Shown here: positions 9,552 through 18,732 of the stretch, piece after piece
How positions within the stretch are numbered: position 1 is the stretch's first letter
How the letters are laid out: each line of letters starts with the position of its first letter
Assembly (NCBI GenBank): GCA_030524675.1
Contig: JAUNGE010000003.1
Coordinates: 16,343 to 80,342, forward strand
Direction of reading: 5' to 3'
Origin: a bacterium
GTDB taxonomy: Bacteria; Bacillota; Clostridia; Lachnospirales; Lachnospiraceae
Length of the DNA: 64,000 nt
Program-made: the position numbers and the translations under genes
The notes under the pieces: generated by a model
What the model was told of the DNA's origin: nothing
The model's input: only the letters and a program-made list of their open reading frames with translations
Database searches by the model: none

Positions 9552-10334
9552 ATGGCAAGGTATCGGTATGAGGTAGAAATGATGACAGACTGCGGAAATG
9601 TTCGCCCGTATAATCAGGACAGCCTTCTTTGCAGAAAAGGAAGTTTAAATGGAGACGATTTCTTTCTTTTGGCAGTGGCGGATGGCATGGGAGGAATGGA
9701 GAGAGGAGAACTTGCCAGCAGTGAGATTATGAATGTGCTGGACGGATGGTGGAAGAACTCTCTGAAAATTGTACTGGAAAATGGAGTTCAAATAGAAGAA
9801 GTCAGTTCAAGTCTCTCTTATGCGATTGAAGCAGGAAACCGAAGAATCCGAGAATTGGCAGAAACAGAAGGAATTCATACCGGAACGACATTGTCTCTTA
9901 TCTTTCTTTATAAAGAGCAATATTTGATGAAACATATTGGGGATAGCCGGATTTATTGTCTGAGAGAGCATGCTGCGTATCAGATCTCTGAAGATCATAC
10001 CTGGTGCCAGCAGGAAGTAGAAAAGGGAAATCTTTCCAGAGAAGAAGCAGAACATCATACGATGAAACATGTGCTGACCAATGCAATCGGAGGAAGAGAG
10101 TCATTGCGTATTGATACCAAAGTAGGAGAGTTTCGTAAAAAAGACAGAATCGTGTTGTGTACCGATGGTTTTTATAATTATGTTTCCAACAAAGAGATAG
10201 TGAAATTGCTGGGAGGAAAAGAAAAGCCAAAGCGAAAGCTGCAGAAAGCATTTATGGCGGTCAAGGAAACGACAGCTTCTGATAATATTTCTGTGATTTT
10301 GATTCAGAGGAAACGACAGTGGTTATGGGGGTAA
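9552..10334 (+). CDS. PP2C-type Ser/Thr protein phosphatase
   Basis: About 260 residues with the complete set of metal-binding motifs of the PPM/PP2C family: NQDS, ADGMGG, HIGDSR, CTDGF and DNISV. It is cytoplasmic, with no membrane segment. It should dephosphorylate Ser/Thr targets of the co-encoded kinases. The start at 9552 follows GAGGGAGA; an in-frame ATG at 9516 lies only 9 bases after the FHA gene stop and is less likely. It is the first of two PP2C genes in this cluster. Confidence 0.88.
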   Translation: MARYRYEVEMMTDCGNVRPYNQDSLLCRKGSLNGDDFFLLAVADGMGGMERGELASSEIMNVLDGWWKNSLKIVLENGVQIEEVSSSLSYAIEAGNRRIRELAETEGIHTGTTLSLIFLYKEQYLMKHIGDSRIYCLREHAAYQISEDHTWCQQEVEKGNLSREEAEHHTMKHVLTNAIGGRESLRIDTKVGEFRKKDRIVLCTDGFYNYVSNKEIVKLLGGKEKPKRKLQKAFMAVKETTASDNISVILIQRKRQWLWG

Positions 10335-10346
10335 GAGGAAAACAGC

Positions 10347-10853
10347 ATGGAAACTGTAGCGCAGGGAATTTGTTTTTTATTTCTGCTTGGTGCAGTCTGG
10401 CAGGATATCACTACAAGAAAAATAAAAAACTGGTATAACATGACTGGTGTCTTTGTGGGAATAGTACTTGGCATATTTGGAGGAGTGCATGGAGTCAAAG
10501 AAGCTTTCCTGGGATTTGGAATCGCTTTTCTGATTGGAATAGCAGGATACGTGTTAGGATTGTTTCGTGCTGGAGATGCTAAATTTTTGTGGGGAATCGG
10601 AGCTATGAAAGGGTGGTTTCGCTTTTTAAACTGTTTTATCTTGGGAATTTTAGCAGGCGGAATGATTGCTTTTGCGATTCTGCTTATAAAAAAAGATGGG
10701 AAAAAGCGTATAAAGCATATGGGTACCTATTTAAAGTTTCTCTGGTTAAACCGCTCATATACCCCTTATGTGTCAGAAAATCAGAAAGAATTTCCGTTTT
10801 CTGTACCTGTCGCATTAGGCGCGGTTTTGGATGTCTTTATTTTGATTTTATGA
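10347..10853 (+). CDS. second prepilin peptidase (A24 family, CpaA/TadV-like)
   Basis: A 168-residue membrane protein with the two catalytic aspartates in context: QDITTRKIKNWYN near residue 20 and FRAGDAKF near residue 76. Its layout matches the short CpaA/TadV peptidases. Its presence beside the peptidase at 7477 implies either two substrates (pilin and pseudopilins) or a division of labour. It follows the PP2C gene by 12 bases, so it is cotranscribed. Confidence 0.82.
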   Translation: METVAQGICFLFLLGAVWQDITTRKIKNWYNMTGVFVGIVLGIFGGVHGVKEAFLGFGIAFLIGIAGYVLGLFRAGDAKFLWGIGAMKGWFRFLNCFILGILAGGMIAFAILLIKKDGKKRIKHMGTYLKFLWLNRSYTPYVSENQKEFPFSVPVALGAVLDVFILIL

Positions 10854-11014
10854 TTGCGTGAGTGCGTAGCACGGAGCAATCCGTGGTATCAGGGGTTAAG
10901 TTTCATATTTGCGCTTATATCAGATAGATACTGGGGTGAAAAGGTCACAACAAAACAGATACATTGGGGGCATACAGATAGTAATGCAGGATACAGGAAA
11001 GGGGCGGGAAAGCC

Positions 11015-11731
11015 ATGATATATTATGAAATACGAACTCACCAGGGAAGTCGGGAGAATAATGAAGATTATGCTTCTGTACAGATAAAAGGAAAGGAAGC
11101 TTTTTTTGCGTTGGCGGATGGCCTTGGCGGGCACGGAAGAGGTGAAGTGGCTTCCCAGATTGCAGTGGAAACAGCATTGCAGAGTTTGATGAAAGGTGAT
11201 TCCATAGCCGAAAGTTTTATGAAGGCGGAGTATGCAGTGGAACAGGAACAGGAAAAGCGGAGAGCCTTTGATGAGATGAAGACAACATTGACATTGCTGA
11301 AAATCACAGGTGAGACAGCAGAATGGGGGCATGTCGGAGATTCCAGAATGTATCATTTTTCCAGATGGCGCATGATAGAGAGAACACGGGACCACAGTGT
11401 TCCGCAGATGCTTGTGGAGGCGGGAAAGTTGAAGGAAAAGGAGATTCGTCACCATGAGGACAGAAATCGGTTGCTCCAGGTGATTGGTGCAATGGGTGAG
11501 AGAAAAGTTCTGGAGTGTGACAGTAAAAGCGGGAAAAAAGTGAAGAAAGGACAGGCATTTTTGCTGTGCAGCGATGGTTGGTGGGAACTGATTGAAGAAA
11601 AGCAAATGCTTTCTTGTCTCAGAAAGGCAAAAACCGTGCAGGCATGGATGGATTCTATGGAAGCGGTTATTCAGGAAAGTGGAAGGGAAAAAGATATGGA
11701 TAACTACACTGCAATCGGAATCTTCCTTTGA
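11015..11731 (+). CDS. PP2C-type Ser/Thr protein phosphatase, second
   Basis: A 238-residue phosphatase with the PP2C motifs RENNED, ADGLGGHGRGE, HVGDSRMY, CSDGWW and DNYTAI. It differs considerably from the PP2C at 9552, so it is not a recent duplicate. It lies just upstream of the transmembrane kinase and probably opposes it. The 160 bases before it contain only a weak GATTGC/GCAATC inverted repeat near 10852 and a GGGGCGGG leader before the ATG. Confidence 0.88.
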   Translation: MIYYEIRTHQGSRENNEDYASVQIKGKEAFFALADGLGGHGRGEVASQIAVETALQSLMKGDSIAESFMKAEYAVEQEQEKRRAFDEMKTTLTLLKITGETAEWGHVGDSRMYHFSRWRMIERTRDHSVPQMLVEAGKLKEKEIRHHEDRNRLLQVIGAMGERKVLECDSKSGKKVKKGQAFLLCSDGWWELIEEKQMLSCLRKAKTVQAWMDSMEAVIQESGREKDMDNYTAIGIFL

Positions 11732-11829
11732 GGGTTATATGGAAATGTGCAGAGAGACAGATAACAGGAACAAAAGCGGACAATGTGAAAGAGTTAGAGA
11801 TATCAGGCGGTGACATCAGGGGATATAAA

Positions 11830-14097
11830 ATGGGAGTATTTGGAAAAAAAGAAATACAAAAACAGTTTTCTGGTGAAAACAGGGAAGAAAAAACAGTTTT
11901 GCTGGATCAGGACATTCAGGAAGAGATTCCAAAAACAGAATTGTTAGAAGATATAGAAGTTATAGAAAAAAATGATGTTGAAAAAACGGTTCTTCTGGAG
12001 GAAACGGTAGTAGAAGAAAGAGAAACAGAAGAAGAAAAAGAAGAATCGACAGAACGGTACCACACGAGTACAGATACAACAGTGCATATAACAGAAAATA
12101 AAAATGCCGGAAAGATACATAGATGCTTAAACTGCATGAAGGAATATGATACAGAAAAAGCAGATATTTGTCCGCATTGTGGTTTTCAGATAGGAACACC
12201 GCCAAAAGAACTGTATCATCTCTATCCAGGAATGGAGCTTTCAGGACGTTACCTGATTGGTACTGTGCTGGGTTTTGGTGGATTCGGTGTTACATATCGG
12301 GCCTGGGATCAGAAGTTAAACTGTGTAGCGGCTGTTAAAGAGTACTATCCAGCTGGAATTGTGAATCGAATTCCAGGAGAAAAAGAAGTTATTTTATACA
12401 GCGGAAAAGGAAAAGAAGAGTTTCAGAAGGGACTGGACCGATTTTTGCTGGAAGCAAGAAATACGGTTCGTTTTAACAGTCATCCGAATATTGTCCATGT
12501 GTTTGATTTCTTTGAGGAAAATCGTACTGCTTATATGGTTATGGAACTTCTGGAAGGCATTTCCTTGAGAACGTTTGTCAAAAACGAGGGAGGCAGTCTG
12601 CCATATCAGAAAGTTACAGAGATTTCTCTGGCTGTTATGGATGCGTTGTCAGAGATTCATAAAACAGGGATTCTGCATCGGGATATCAGTCCAGATAATA
12701 TCTTTCTCTGTAACAATGGAACAGTAAAAGTATTGGATTTTGGAGCTGCGCGTTTCTCAAAAGGTCAGGAAGATCAGGAGCGCGCATTGACTATTATGCT
12801 GAAAATCGGGTACGCCCCTCCTGAACAGTATCATTCTAAAGGCAATCAGGGTCCTTGGACAGATGTGTATGCATTGGGGGCCACCATGTATCGTCTGATT
12901 ACAGGGATAATGCCGGAAGAATCCACAGATCGGGCAAAAAACGATCATTTACGGCCAATTCGAGCGCTAGTGGAAGATGTGCCAGCTTATCTGGACCATG
13001 CGATTATGAAAGCAATGGCTATTGAAATTGATATGCGTTTTCAGACCGTCGAGCAGTTTAAGAAGGCAATTCTTCAAAAAATTCATGTGGAAGAATTGAA
13101 AAAAGAGAGAAAAAAACGGAGAGTTCGGAGAATACGCAATGTTTTTACCGTAGCGGCGGTCATCTGTGCGTTTTTTGGAGTAGGTTTTTGGGAGTATCAG
13201 AAAAAGCAGAACGAGACAAATCTGACAGAAACAAAACTTTCTGTCTGGCTTTCTTTGGAAGAAGGAGAAGAGGAGACAGAAAAACAGCAGATATATCAGG
13301 AAATGGCAGAAGAATTTCAGCGGATGTATCCATATGTGGAAATCGAATTTTTCTGTTTTCCAGAAACTGTATATGAAGAAACACTGCAAAAAGCAATGGA
13401 AGCGAAAGAAGAAATGCCGTCTTTGTTTGAAAGCAGCCATATAACGCAAAATGAAGATTGGATGACAGACAGCACGTCGGTTTTGGAAATGCTGGATTTG
13501 AGTGAATATTATGTGTTGGAAAACGATTTGGATATGTCAAAAGCACACCTGAAAATTCCATTGGGAATGAATGTGGCAGTTGTGTACCGCAATGATATAG
13601 CTGATACAAAACAAGATGTTGCTGATATAACGAATCTGCAAGATGAGGTTGGGCAGAACGGAGGGTTGGAATCATTTTTAAATCAAGAAATTTCCTTCTG
13701 TGTATCTGATACCAGTCATTTTTATCAGATTCAGGAAGCACTTTCTGGCTTATATTCGATAGAATCTGTCCCTGATACTGGTTATTTTGGTACGCCAGAA
13801 GTATTTTTCAGTGTTAATAAAAAGGTCTCAACAGAAGAACAGACTGCGGCGCTTCGGCTGCTGTACTATTTTCTGAGTCAGAGTTCTCAAGATATTCTGC
13901 ATTTGCAGAATGAAGGAGAAATACCGTTGTTGAAAGAAGTGTTTGATGAATTTGTGCAGGTAAATCAGGAATTGGAATTTTTGACAGATGAGATTACAGG
14001 TATGAACTGGGTGGAGATAGAGGAGTTTGAGAGGAAGAAAGAGGAAACATATCAGAAGATTTTGCTGTCAGAAGAAAATGAAAAGATAAGAAAATGA
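11830..14097 (+). CDS. transmembrane Ser/Thr kinase with solute-binding-protein-like ectodomain
   Basis: A 755-residue protein from the start at 11830 (AGGGGATA upstream; an in-frame ATG at 11728 overlaps the PP2C gene). Order: acidic N-terminal tail with repeated TVLL/LLE motifs, zinc ribbon (CLNC...CPHC), kinase with glycine loop GFGGFGVTY, VAAVKEY lysine, HRDISPDN catalytic loop, DFGAA, and a GYAPPEQY activation segment, then one membrane helix (VFTVAAVICAFFGVGFW). The exterior (LSVWLSLEEGEEE... and IPLGMNVAVVYRND) resembles an ABC sugar-binding protein, so it may sense a small ligand. Thr-rich acidic tails are FHA targets in related kinases. Confidence 0.85.
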   Translation: MGVFGKKEIQKQFSGENREEKTVLLDQDIQEEIPKTELLEDIEVIEKNDVEKTVLLEETVVEERETEEEKEESTERYHTSTDTTVHITENKNAGKIHRCLNCMKEYDTEKADICPHCGFQIGTPPKELYHLYPGMELSGRYLIGTVLGFGGFGVTYRAWDQKLNCVAAVKEYYPAGIVNRIPGEKEVILYSGKGKEEFQKGLDRFLLEARNTVRFNSHPNIVHVFDFFEENRTAYMVMELLEGISLRTFVKNEGGSLPYQKVTEISLAVMDALSEIHKTGILHRDISPDNIFLCNNGTVKVLDFGAARFSKGQEDQERALTIMLKIGYAPPEQYHSKGNQGPWTDVYALGATMYRLITGIMPEESTDRAKNDHLRPIRALVEDVPAYLDHAIMKAMAIEIDMRFQTVEQFKKAILQKIHVEELKKERKKRRVRRIRNVFTVAAVICAFFGVGFWEYQKKQNETNLTETKLSVWLSLEEGEEETEKQQIYQEMAEEFQRMYPYVEIEFFCFPETVYEETLQKAMEAKEEMPSLFESSHITQNEDWMTDSTSVLEMLDLSEYYVLENDLDMSKAHLKIPLGMNVAVVYRNDIADTKQDVADITNLQDEVGQNGGLESFLNQEISFCVSDTSHFYQIQEALSGLYSIESVPDTGYFGTPEVFFSVNKKVSTEEQTAALRLLYYFLSQSSQDILHLQNEGEIPLLKEVFDEFVQVNQELEFLTDEITGMNWVEIEEFERKKEETYQKILLSEENEKIRK

Positions 14098-14201
14098 AAA
14101 GATAAAAGAAACAGCAGTTTAGAATAGTAAAAGAAAATCAGAATGTAAAAGATGTATCACGTGAGAACGTACAATATGAAAAAAGAAAGGGACAACTTTG
14201 T

Positions 14202-16397
14202 ATGAAAAAGCGTTGTATGGGATGTATGGAGGAATTGCCGGATGGTGTGGCTGTATGTCCGCAGTGTGGATATGTAGAAGGGACTCCGGCAAAAGAGGCG
14301 TATCATATCGTACCTGGAACCATGCTGCGAAAGAGGTACATCATTGGAAAAGTCCTGGGATTCGGCGGATTTGGTATTACGTATCTGGGATATGATACCG
14401 TTTTGTGCGTGAAAGTGGCAATCAAAGAGTATCTCCCAAGTGAATTTTCTACCCGTGTTCCGAATCAGACGCAAATAACGGTGTATTCGGGCGAAAAAGC
14501 AGCACAGTTTGCCTCTGGAATGGAGAAGTTTTTGGAGGAAGCAAGAAAGCTGGCACAATTTCAGAGAGAAAAAGAAATTATTCATGTGTTTGACTGTTTT
14601 GAGGCAAATGATACTGCTTATATTATTATGGAATATCTGGATGGCGAATCTTTGAAAGAACGATTGGAACGAGTGGGAACAATACCAGTTTCTGAAGCAG
14701 TTTCTGTGATTCTTACTGTACTGGATGGTTTGAAGAAAATCCATAAAGAAGGGATGCTTCACAGAGATATCGCACCAGACAATATTTATCTGACAAAAGA
14801 TGGCAGAGTGAAAATTATGGATTTTGGTGCTGCACGCTATGCAGCAGTAACACATACCAGAAGCCTGACTGTGATGATGAAACCAGGCTATTCGCCGATT
14901 GAACAGTATCAGAGCAAAGGAAATCAGGGACCTTGGACGGATGTGTATGCAACAGCAGCAACTTTGTATCGGATGATTACTGGAATTACTCCAGAGGAAT
15001 CTTTGAAGAGGGAAATCAAAGATACGATAAAACGGCCATCGAAATTGAAAATTCCGATAGAAAAGAGCCAGGAAACGGCTCTGATGAATGCACTGGTGGT
15101 TGCCCCAGAAAAACGGACGCAGACAGCAGAAGAATTTTCCAGACAGCTTTTGGCGGCACAAGTAGATGCAATTAAGATTAAGAAAAAGAAAAATTGGTTT
15201 TTTATAGCAAAACTTCTGCTTTTTGCTGCAGCAGGCGCAGTGGCTGCTTCTCTGGCATTTCTTGCAGTGCGCGCCAGCAGCCTGGTGATTCCGCAGTGGG
15301 TTCAGGAGGAGATTCCGGAAGGACAAGTCAGAGTACCCAATTTTGTGAATGATACGATTGAAAGTGCCATGGCGAGAGGAGAAGAAGTTGGGCTGACCGT
15401 ACAGATTACGGACAAAGAATACTCGAATGAGATTCAGGAAGGCAGAATTTTATCACAGTCGCTGAAGAAAGGGAGCATTCAGGAAAAGGGAAGTACAGTT
15501 GATGTGGTAATCAGTGCTGGTATTGAGAAAACATTGGTGCCAGAGGTGGTCGGGCTTATGAAGGAAGAGGCGGAGAAGATACTTTTTGACGCCGGATTTA
15601 AGGCAATGTATCAGGAGGAAGAATTGTGGGTGGCTCCTGGAGCAGTTATAAGCCAGAGCTTGGACGCCGCTTTGTCAGCAGACACCGGAACAGAGATGAC
15701 TGTGATTGTCTCCAAAGGCGTCTCGGGCGGAGATGCAGGAAAAAAACTGATTCTTCCGGATATCACACAGATGGAGTACGAAGAAGCAGGAGAGTATCTG
15801 ATTCAGAATTTTGTGTACCTTCTGAGAAAAGAAGCGGTGTATGACGCACAAGTGCCGAAAGGCTGTATCATCAGCCAGGAACCGCAGGCAGGAACAGAAG
15901 TGTCTCAGACTTCTAGTGTGAAGGTAGTAGTGAGTCTCGGAAAAGAACAAGTTTTGGTTCCGGATGTACAGTATAAAACAAGAGAAGAAGCCGTGCAGAT
16001 GTTGGAAGCAGTGGGACTTCTCTGTGAAATCGGCGAGGAAGCCAGCCGCGAGGTGGCATCTGGAAATGTTATCCGCCAGGAAATAGAAGCAAATACTATG
16101 ACTGACAAAGGTAATACTGTCCGCGTTATTATTAGTACAGGACCACCGCAGCAGGTACAACAGACGCAGCCAGCAACTACGGCTCCGGCCAGAACACAAC
16201 CTAGAACAACTGCATCTACGACAGCGGCGACAGAAGCTCCAGTGACAGAGGCAACAACAGGAGCGCCGCAGACACAAGCCCCAGTGCAGGAGCAGACAAC
16301 ACCAGCACAACAGCAGGAAAATTCTCAACCTGCAGAGGACGATGGCATGAGTGATATGCAAAAATTAAATAACGCATTAAAAGATAATGGACTATAG
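14202..16397 (+). CDS. PASTA-domain Ser/Thr protein kinase
   Basis: A 731-residue membrane kinase. Residues 1-25 are a zinc ribbon (CMGC...CPQC), then a complete kinase domain with GFGGFGITY, VAIKEY, HRDIAPDN, DFGAA and a GYSPIEQY loop. One membrane helix (LLLFAAAGAVAASLAFLAV) precedes four PASTA repeats starting at VRVPNF, TLVPEV, LILPDI and VLVPDV. The tail is Thr/Pro/Gln-rich. PASTA kinases (PrkC/StkP type) bind peptidoglycan fragments and regulate wall growth. It is paralogous to the kinase at 11830 in its cytoplasmic half but carries a different sensor. The order FHA, PP2C, PP2C, kinase, kinase marks a signalling module. Confidence 0.9.
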   Translation: MKKRCMGCMEELPDGVAVCPQCGYVEGTPAKEAYHIVPGTMLRKRYIIGKVLGFGGFGITYLGYDTVLCVKVAIKEYLPSEFSTRVPNQTQITVYSGEKAAQFASGMEKFLEEARKLAQFQREKEIIHVFDCFEANDTAYIIMEYLDGESLKERLERVGTIPVSEAVSVILTVLDGLKKIHKEGMLHRDIAPDNIYLTKDGRVKIMDFGAARYAAVTHTRSLTVMMKPGYSPIEQYQSKGNQGPWTDVYATAATLYRMITGITPEESLKREIKDTIKRPSKLKIPIEKSQETALMNALVVAPEKRTQTAEEFSRQLLAAQVDAIKIKKKKNWFFIAKLLLFAAAGAVAASLAFLAVRASSLVIPQWVQEEIPEGQVRVPNFVNDTIESAMARGEEVGLTVQITDKEYSNEIQEGRILSQSLKKGSIQEKGSTVDVVISAGIEKTLVPEVVGLMKEEAEKILFDAGFKAMYQEEELWVAPGAVISQSLDAALSADTGTEMTVIVSKGVSGGDAGKKLILPDITQMEYEEAGEYLIQNFVYLLRKEAVYDAQVPKGCIISQEPQAGTEVSQTSSVKVVVSLGKEQVLVPDVQYKTREEAVQMLEAVGLLCEIGEEASREVASGNVIRQEIEANTMTDKGNTVRVIISTGPPQQVQQTQPATTAPARTQPRTTASTTAATEAPVTEATTGAPQTQAPVQEQTTPAQQQENSQPAEDDGMSDMQKLNNALKDNGL

Positions 16398-16474
16398 GAG
16401 AAACAAAAGTAAGGAAAAGCAGTGAATAGAAGCAGTAGTTTGCATTGTACAGGGAAATGGAGGAAAAAAGTAAT

Positions 16475-17521
16475 ATGAAAAAAGAAATTTTAATGTTCAG
16501 TATGACTGCTGTAATGACTGTAGGAACTCCTTTTTTGGGGTTTGCAGATGAGTGGAAACTGGATACTGTCGGATATTATTATCAGTATGCAGATGGAAGT
16601 TATGCAAAAGATGGGTTTGCAAAAATAGGAGATGACTGGTATTATTTTGACGGGAATGGATATATGCAGACAGGATGGAAACTGCAGAATGGACAGTGGT
16701 TTTACATGGCACAGAATGGAAAAATGCTCACAGGTTGGCAGAGTATTGATGATGCTAGATATTACTTGGATGAGAATGGTGCCATGCAGGTGAATCAGTG
16801 GAGAAAAAATGAGGACAACTGGAATTATGTAGGAGCAGATGGAAAGGTGGTATCTGGCTGGCAGCAAATTGATGGAAAGTGGTATTATTTCAGTCCTTAT
16901 GGAACGATGCAGACAGGCTGGTTGGAGTTGGATAAAAAACGATATTTTTTAAAAGAAGATGGAAGTCTTCAAACGGGAATTTTTGAGCAAGATGGAACTT
17001 GGTATGGTACCAATGCTTCTGGCGCTATCTATAAAAGCGGAAGAAATAAGGCAGATAAAAATTTTCGGTATGGGGATGATGGTTCTATTCTGCGTTACAA
17101 TGAAGAAGAAGGCGTCTGGGAGTACATGGCAGGAAAAGAAGAAAGTACAAAGATGCTGCTTGATAAAATGGAAGAGGACTATATGGCTGGAAAGTATCAG
17201 AGTGAAACAGAGTTTGAGCAACATGTAAGAGATTCTCTGGCAGCTTCTTCACTTGCAGAGAAAGAAATACAGGAATTTATTGACAGGGTAGAACTCCGCT
17301 ATATGCTGGAAGGGGAGGATACTTATGAAGAATACGAGGATTGGAATCAGGCTTACATGGATGAAGGAGATTATGGAGATTCCGAGTATTATGAGGAACT
17401 AGAAGATACCGACGAAGAACACTGGTACAGCTACATGGAGAACGGAGAAATTTATCTGAGAGCACCGGATGGAAGTCTGTATTTACTGGAGGAAGGCGGA
17501 ACTCTATGGCGAATAGAATAA
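16475..17521 (+). CDS. secreted choline-binding-type repeat protein
   Basis: A 348-residue exported protein: signal peptide (to GFADE), then about eight 20-residue wall-binding repeats with the W-Y-Y-F / G-x-M-x-T-G-W pattern (DDWYYFDGNGYMQTGW, KWYYFSPYGTMQTGW). The C-terminal third is strongly acidic with many Tyr and Glu residues (EDTYEEYEDWNQAYMDEGD). Start 16475 is chosen because GGAGG lies 11 bases upstream. Such repeats bind choline or other wall-polymer substituents; the acidic tail has no recognised fold. It follows the PASTA kinase closely, so it may be co-regulated. Confidence 0.85.
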   Translation: MKKEILMFSMTAVMTVGTPFLGFADEWKLDTVGYYYQYADGSYAKDGFAKIGDDWYYFDGNGYMQTGWKLQNGQWFYMAQNGKMLTGWQSIDDARYYLDENGAMQVNQWRKNEDNWNYVGADGKVVSGWQQIDGKWYYFSPYGTMQTGWLELDKKRYFLKEDGSLQTGIFEQDGTWYGTNASGAIYKSGRNKADKNFRYGDDGSILRYNEEEGVWEYMAGKEESTKMLLDKMEEDYMAGKYQSETEFEQHVRDSLAASSLAEKEIQEFIDRVELRYMLEGEDTYEEYEDWNQAYMDEGDYGDSEYYEELEDTDEEHWYSYMENGEIYLRAPDGSLYLLEEGGTLWRIE

Positions 17522-17738
17522 GTTTATAGCTTTTTTATAGAAGAAATCGGCATATATAAAATAAAAATACTGGAACTATTTTACTTTTGCGGGGGTATAT
17601 GTTAAAATATAAAGTAAGCAAGCAGCAGGAAATGCAGACTGCAAAAACAGTTGGCAGCTCTGCAATATCGCTGAGAGATTGGAAAAACGCTTGCAAAAGG
17701 TGTTTTAACAGAGCATAAGAAGGGAAGGTATTTATCTG

Positions 17739-18443
17739 ATGAAAAAGCATATGAAAAAGGTTTTAGTCGCATCGCTGCTTATGAGCGTATCCATGCATAG
17801 CTTGGTCTACGCAGGGGAATGGAAACAGGACAATATTGGCTGGTGGTGGCAGGAGGAAGATGGTTCTTATCCAACAAACAGCTGGAAATGGCTGGACGGC
17901 AATAAAGACGGAATTGCAGAGTGCTATTATTTCGGAGACCAGGGATATATGTTGGCAAACACAGCAGTAGAAGGATATACGGTAAATGCAGACGGCGCTT
18001 GGACAGTGGACGGTGAGGTACAGGTGCAGACTGTCGAATATGATAATGACGCACAAAATCAGGCTCAGCAGGAGGAGAAAGCAGGTGAGCAGCTCAGTCG
18101 GAGAGAAAAGCTGGAAGCGGCGCAGGACAGATTGTATGAGGTAGAATACGCAAGCCTGGAAGAGAGAAAGGAAGTGTTATATGATTACTTTGAGATACTC
18201 GGCGTCGATCCAACGGGCTTGATAATAGAAGAGGATGGCGTCAAATATGTCTATTCTTCGTTTGGGGGAGGAGACTCTACATCCAGGAGTTTTTTCCAGT
18301 ACCCCGATGTATTGACATCCATTATGCTTTATATGGGTGAGAGAAAAGAGGGCATTGATACCATCAGTACAAGCGAGGGAAAATACAGTTTTCCGGCATA
18401 TTTGATTGTAATGACCAGAAGAGCGGCCAGTGCATTGAAATAA
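17739..18443 (+). CDS. secreted protein with wall-binding-type module
   Basis: A 234-residue exported protein. The signal peptide ends near VYAGE, followed by a GW-rich module (GWWWQEEDGSYPTNSWKWLD) that closely matches residues 25-93 of the protein at 748, including AECYYF and GYTVNADGAW. The second half starts with a helical segment (RREKLEAAQDRLYEVEYASL) and has no recognised domain. The gene has its own upstream gap of 217 bases and ends before a strong terminator at 18606. Confidence 0.75.
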   Translation: MKKHMKKVLVASLLMSVSMHSLVYAGEWKQDNIGWWWQEEDGSYPTNSWKWLDGNKDGIAECYYFGDQGYMLANTAVEGYTVNADGAWTVDGEVQVQTVEYDNDAQNQAQQEEKAGEQLSRREKLEAAQDRLYEVEYASLEERKEVLYDYFEILGVDPTGLIIEEDGVKYVYSSFGGGDSTSRSFFQYPDVLTSIMLYMGERKEGIDTISTSEGKYSFPAYLIVMTRRAASALK

Positions 18444-18605
18444 AGCAATCGAAATTGCGTTTTAGAATAAATATTTTGTAAGATATTAGAATAATTGAAA
18501 CTATGCTTTCTGTTTTTTTCTATACAATGAGAGAAGCTATATAAAGGCTAAAAGGAAACGAATTGTATGGTTCAGAAAAGGGACGGCAAGAGAAAGAATG
18601 AATGC

Positions 18606-18655
18606 AAAAAGAAACCAGCCAAAATCCGTTTTCAGACTTTGGCTGGTTTCTTTTT
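18606..18655. terminator. bidirectional rho-independent terminator
   Basis: An 18-bp perfect stem, AAAAAGAAACCAGCCAAA (18606-18623) and its complement (18638-18655), is flanked by A and T runs. It separates the rightward gene ending at 18443 from the leftward GH4 gene ending at 18733. The 290 bases between them hold little else: a weak 5-bp hairpin at 18445-18458 and the inverted repeat listed next. Confidence 0.9.
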
Positions 18656-18675
18656 CTATATTGTATGGGGAAATA

Positions 18676-18715
18676 CCGGATATCCCTAAAGTAAGGGAGG
18701 AGGAAGGATATCCGG
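18676..18715. repeat. 10-bp inverted repeat 3' of the GH4 gene
   Basis: CCGGATATCC (18676-18685) and GGATATCCGG (18706-18715) form a perfect hairpin 18 bases beyond the GH4 stop. No T-run follows on either strand, so it may stabilise the mRNA 3' end rather than terminate. Confidence 0.5.
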
Positions 18716-18732
18716 CGTCGTATCAGCGTAGG

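Noticed and set aside
10889..11605. A 238-codon minus-strand frame opposite the second PP2C gene
   Set aside because: It covers the PP2C gene on the other strand, which has all catalytic motifs; the minus frame is Cys/His/Phe-rich, as expected of antisense reading.
17521..17739. A riboswitch upstream of the gene at 17739
   Set aside because: The leader contains several short stems, but I cannot match any known aptamer core; only a weak promoter-like TTGCGG-N17-TAAAGT is visible.
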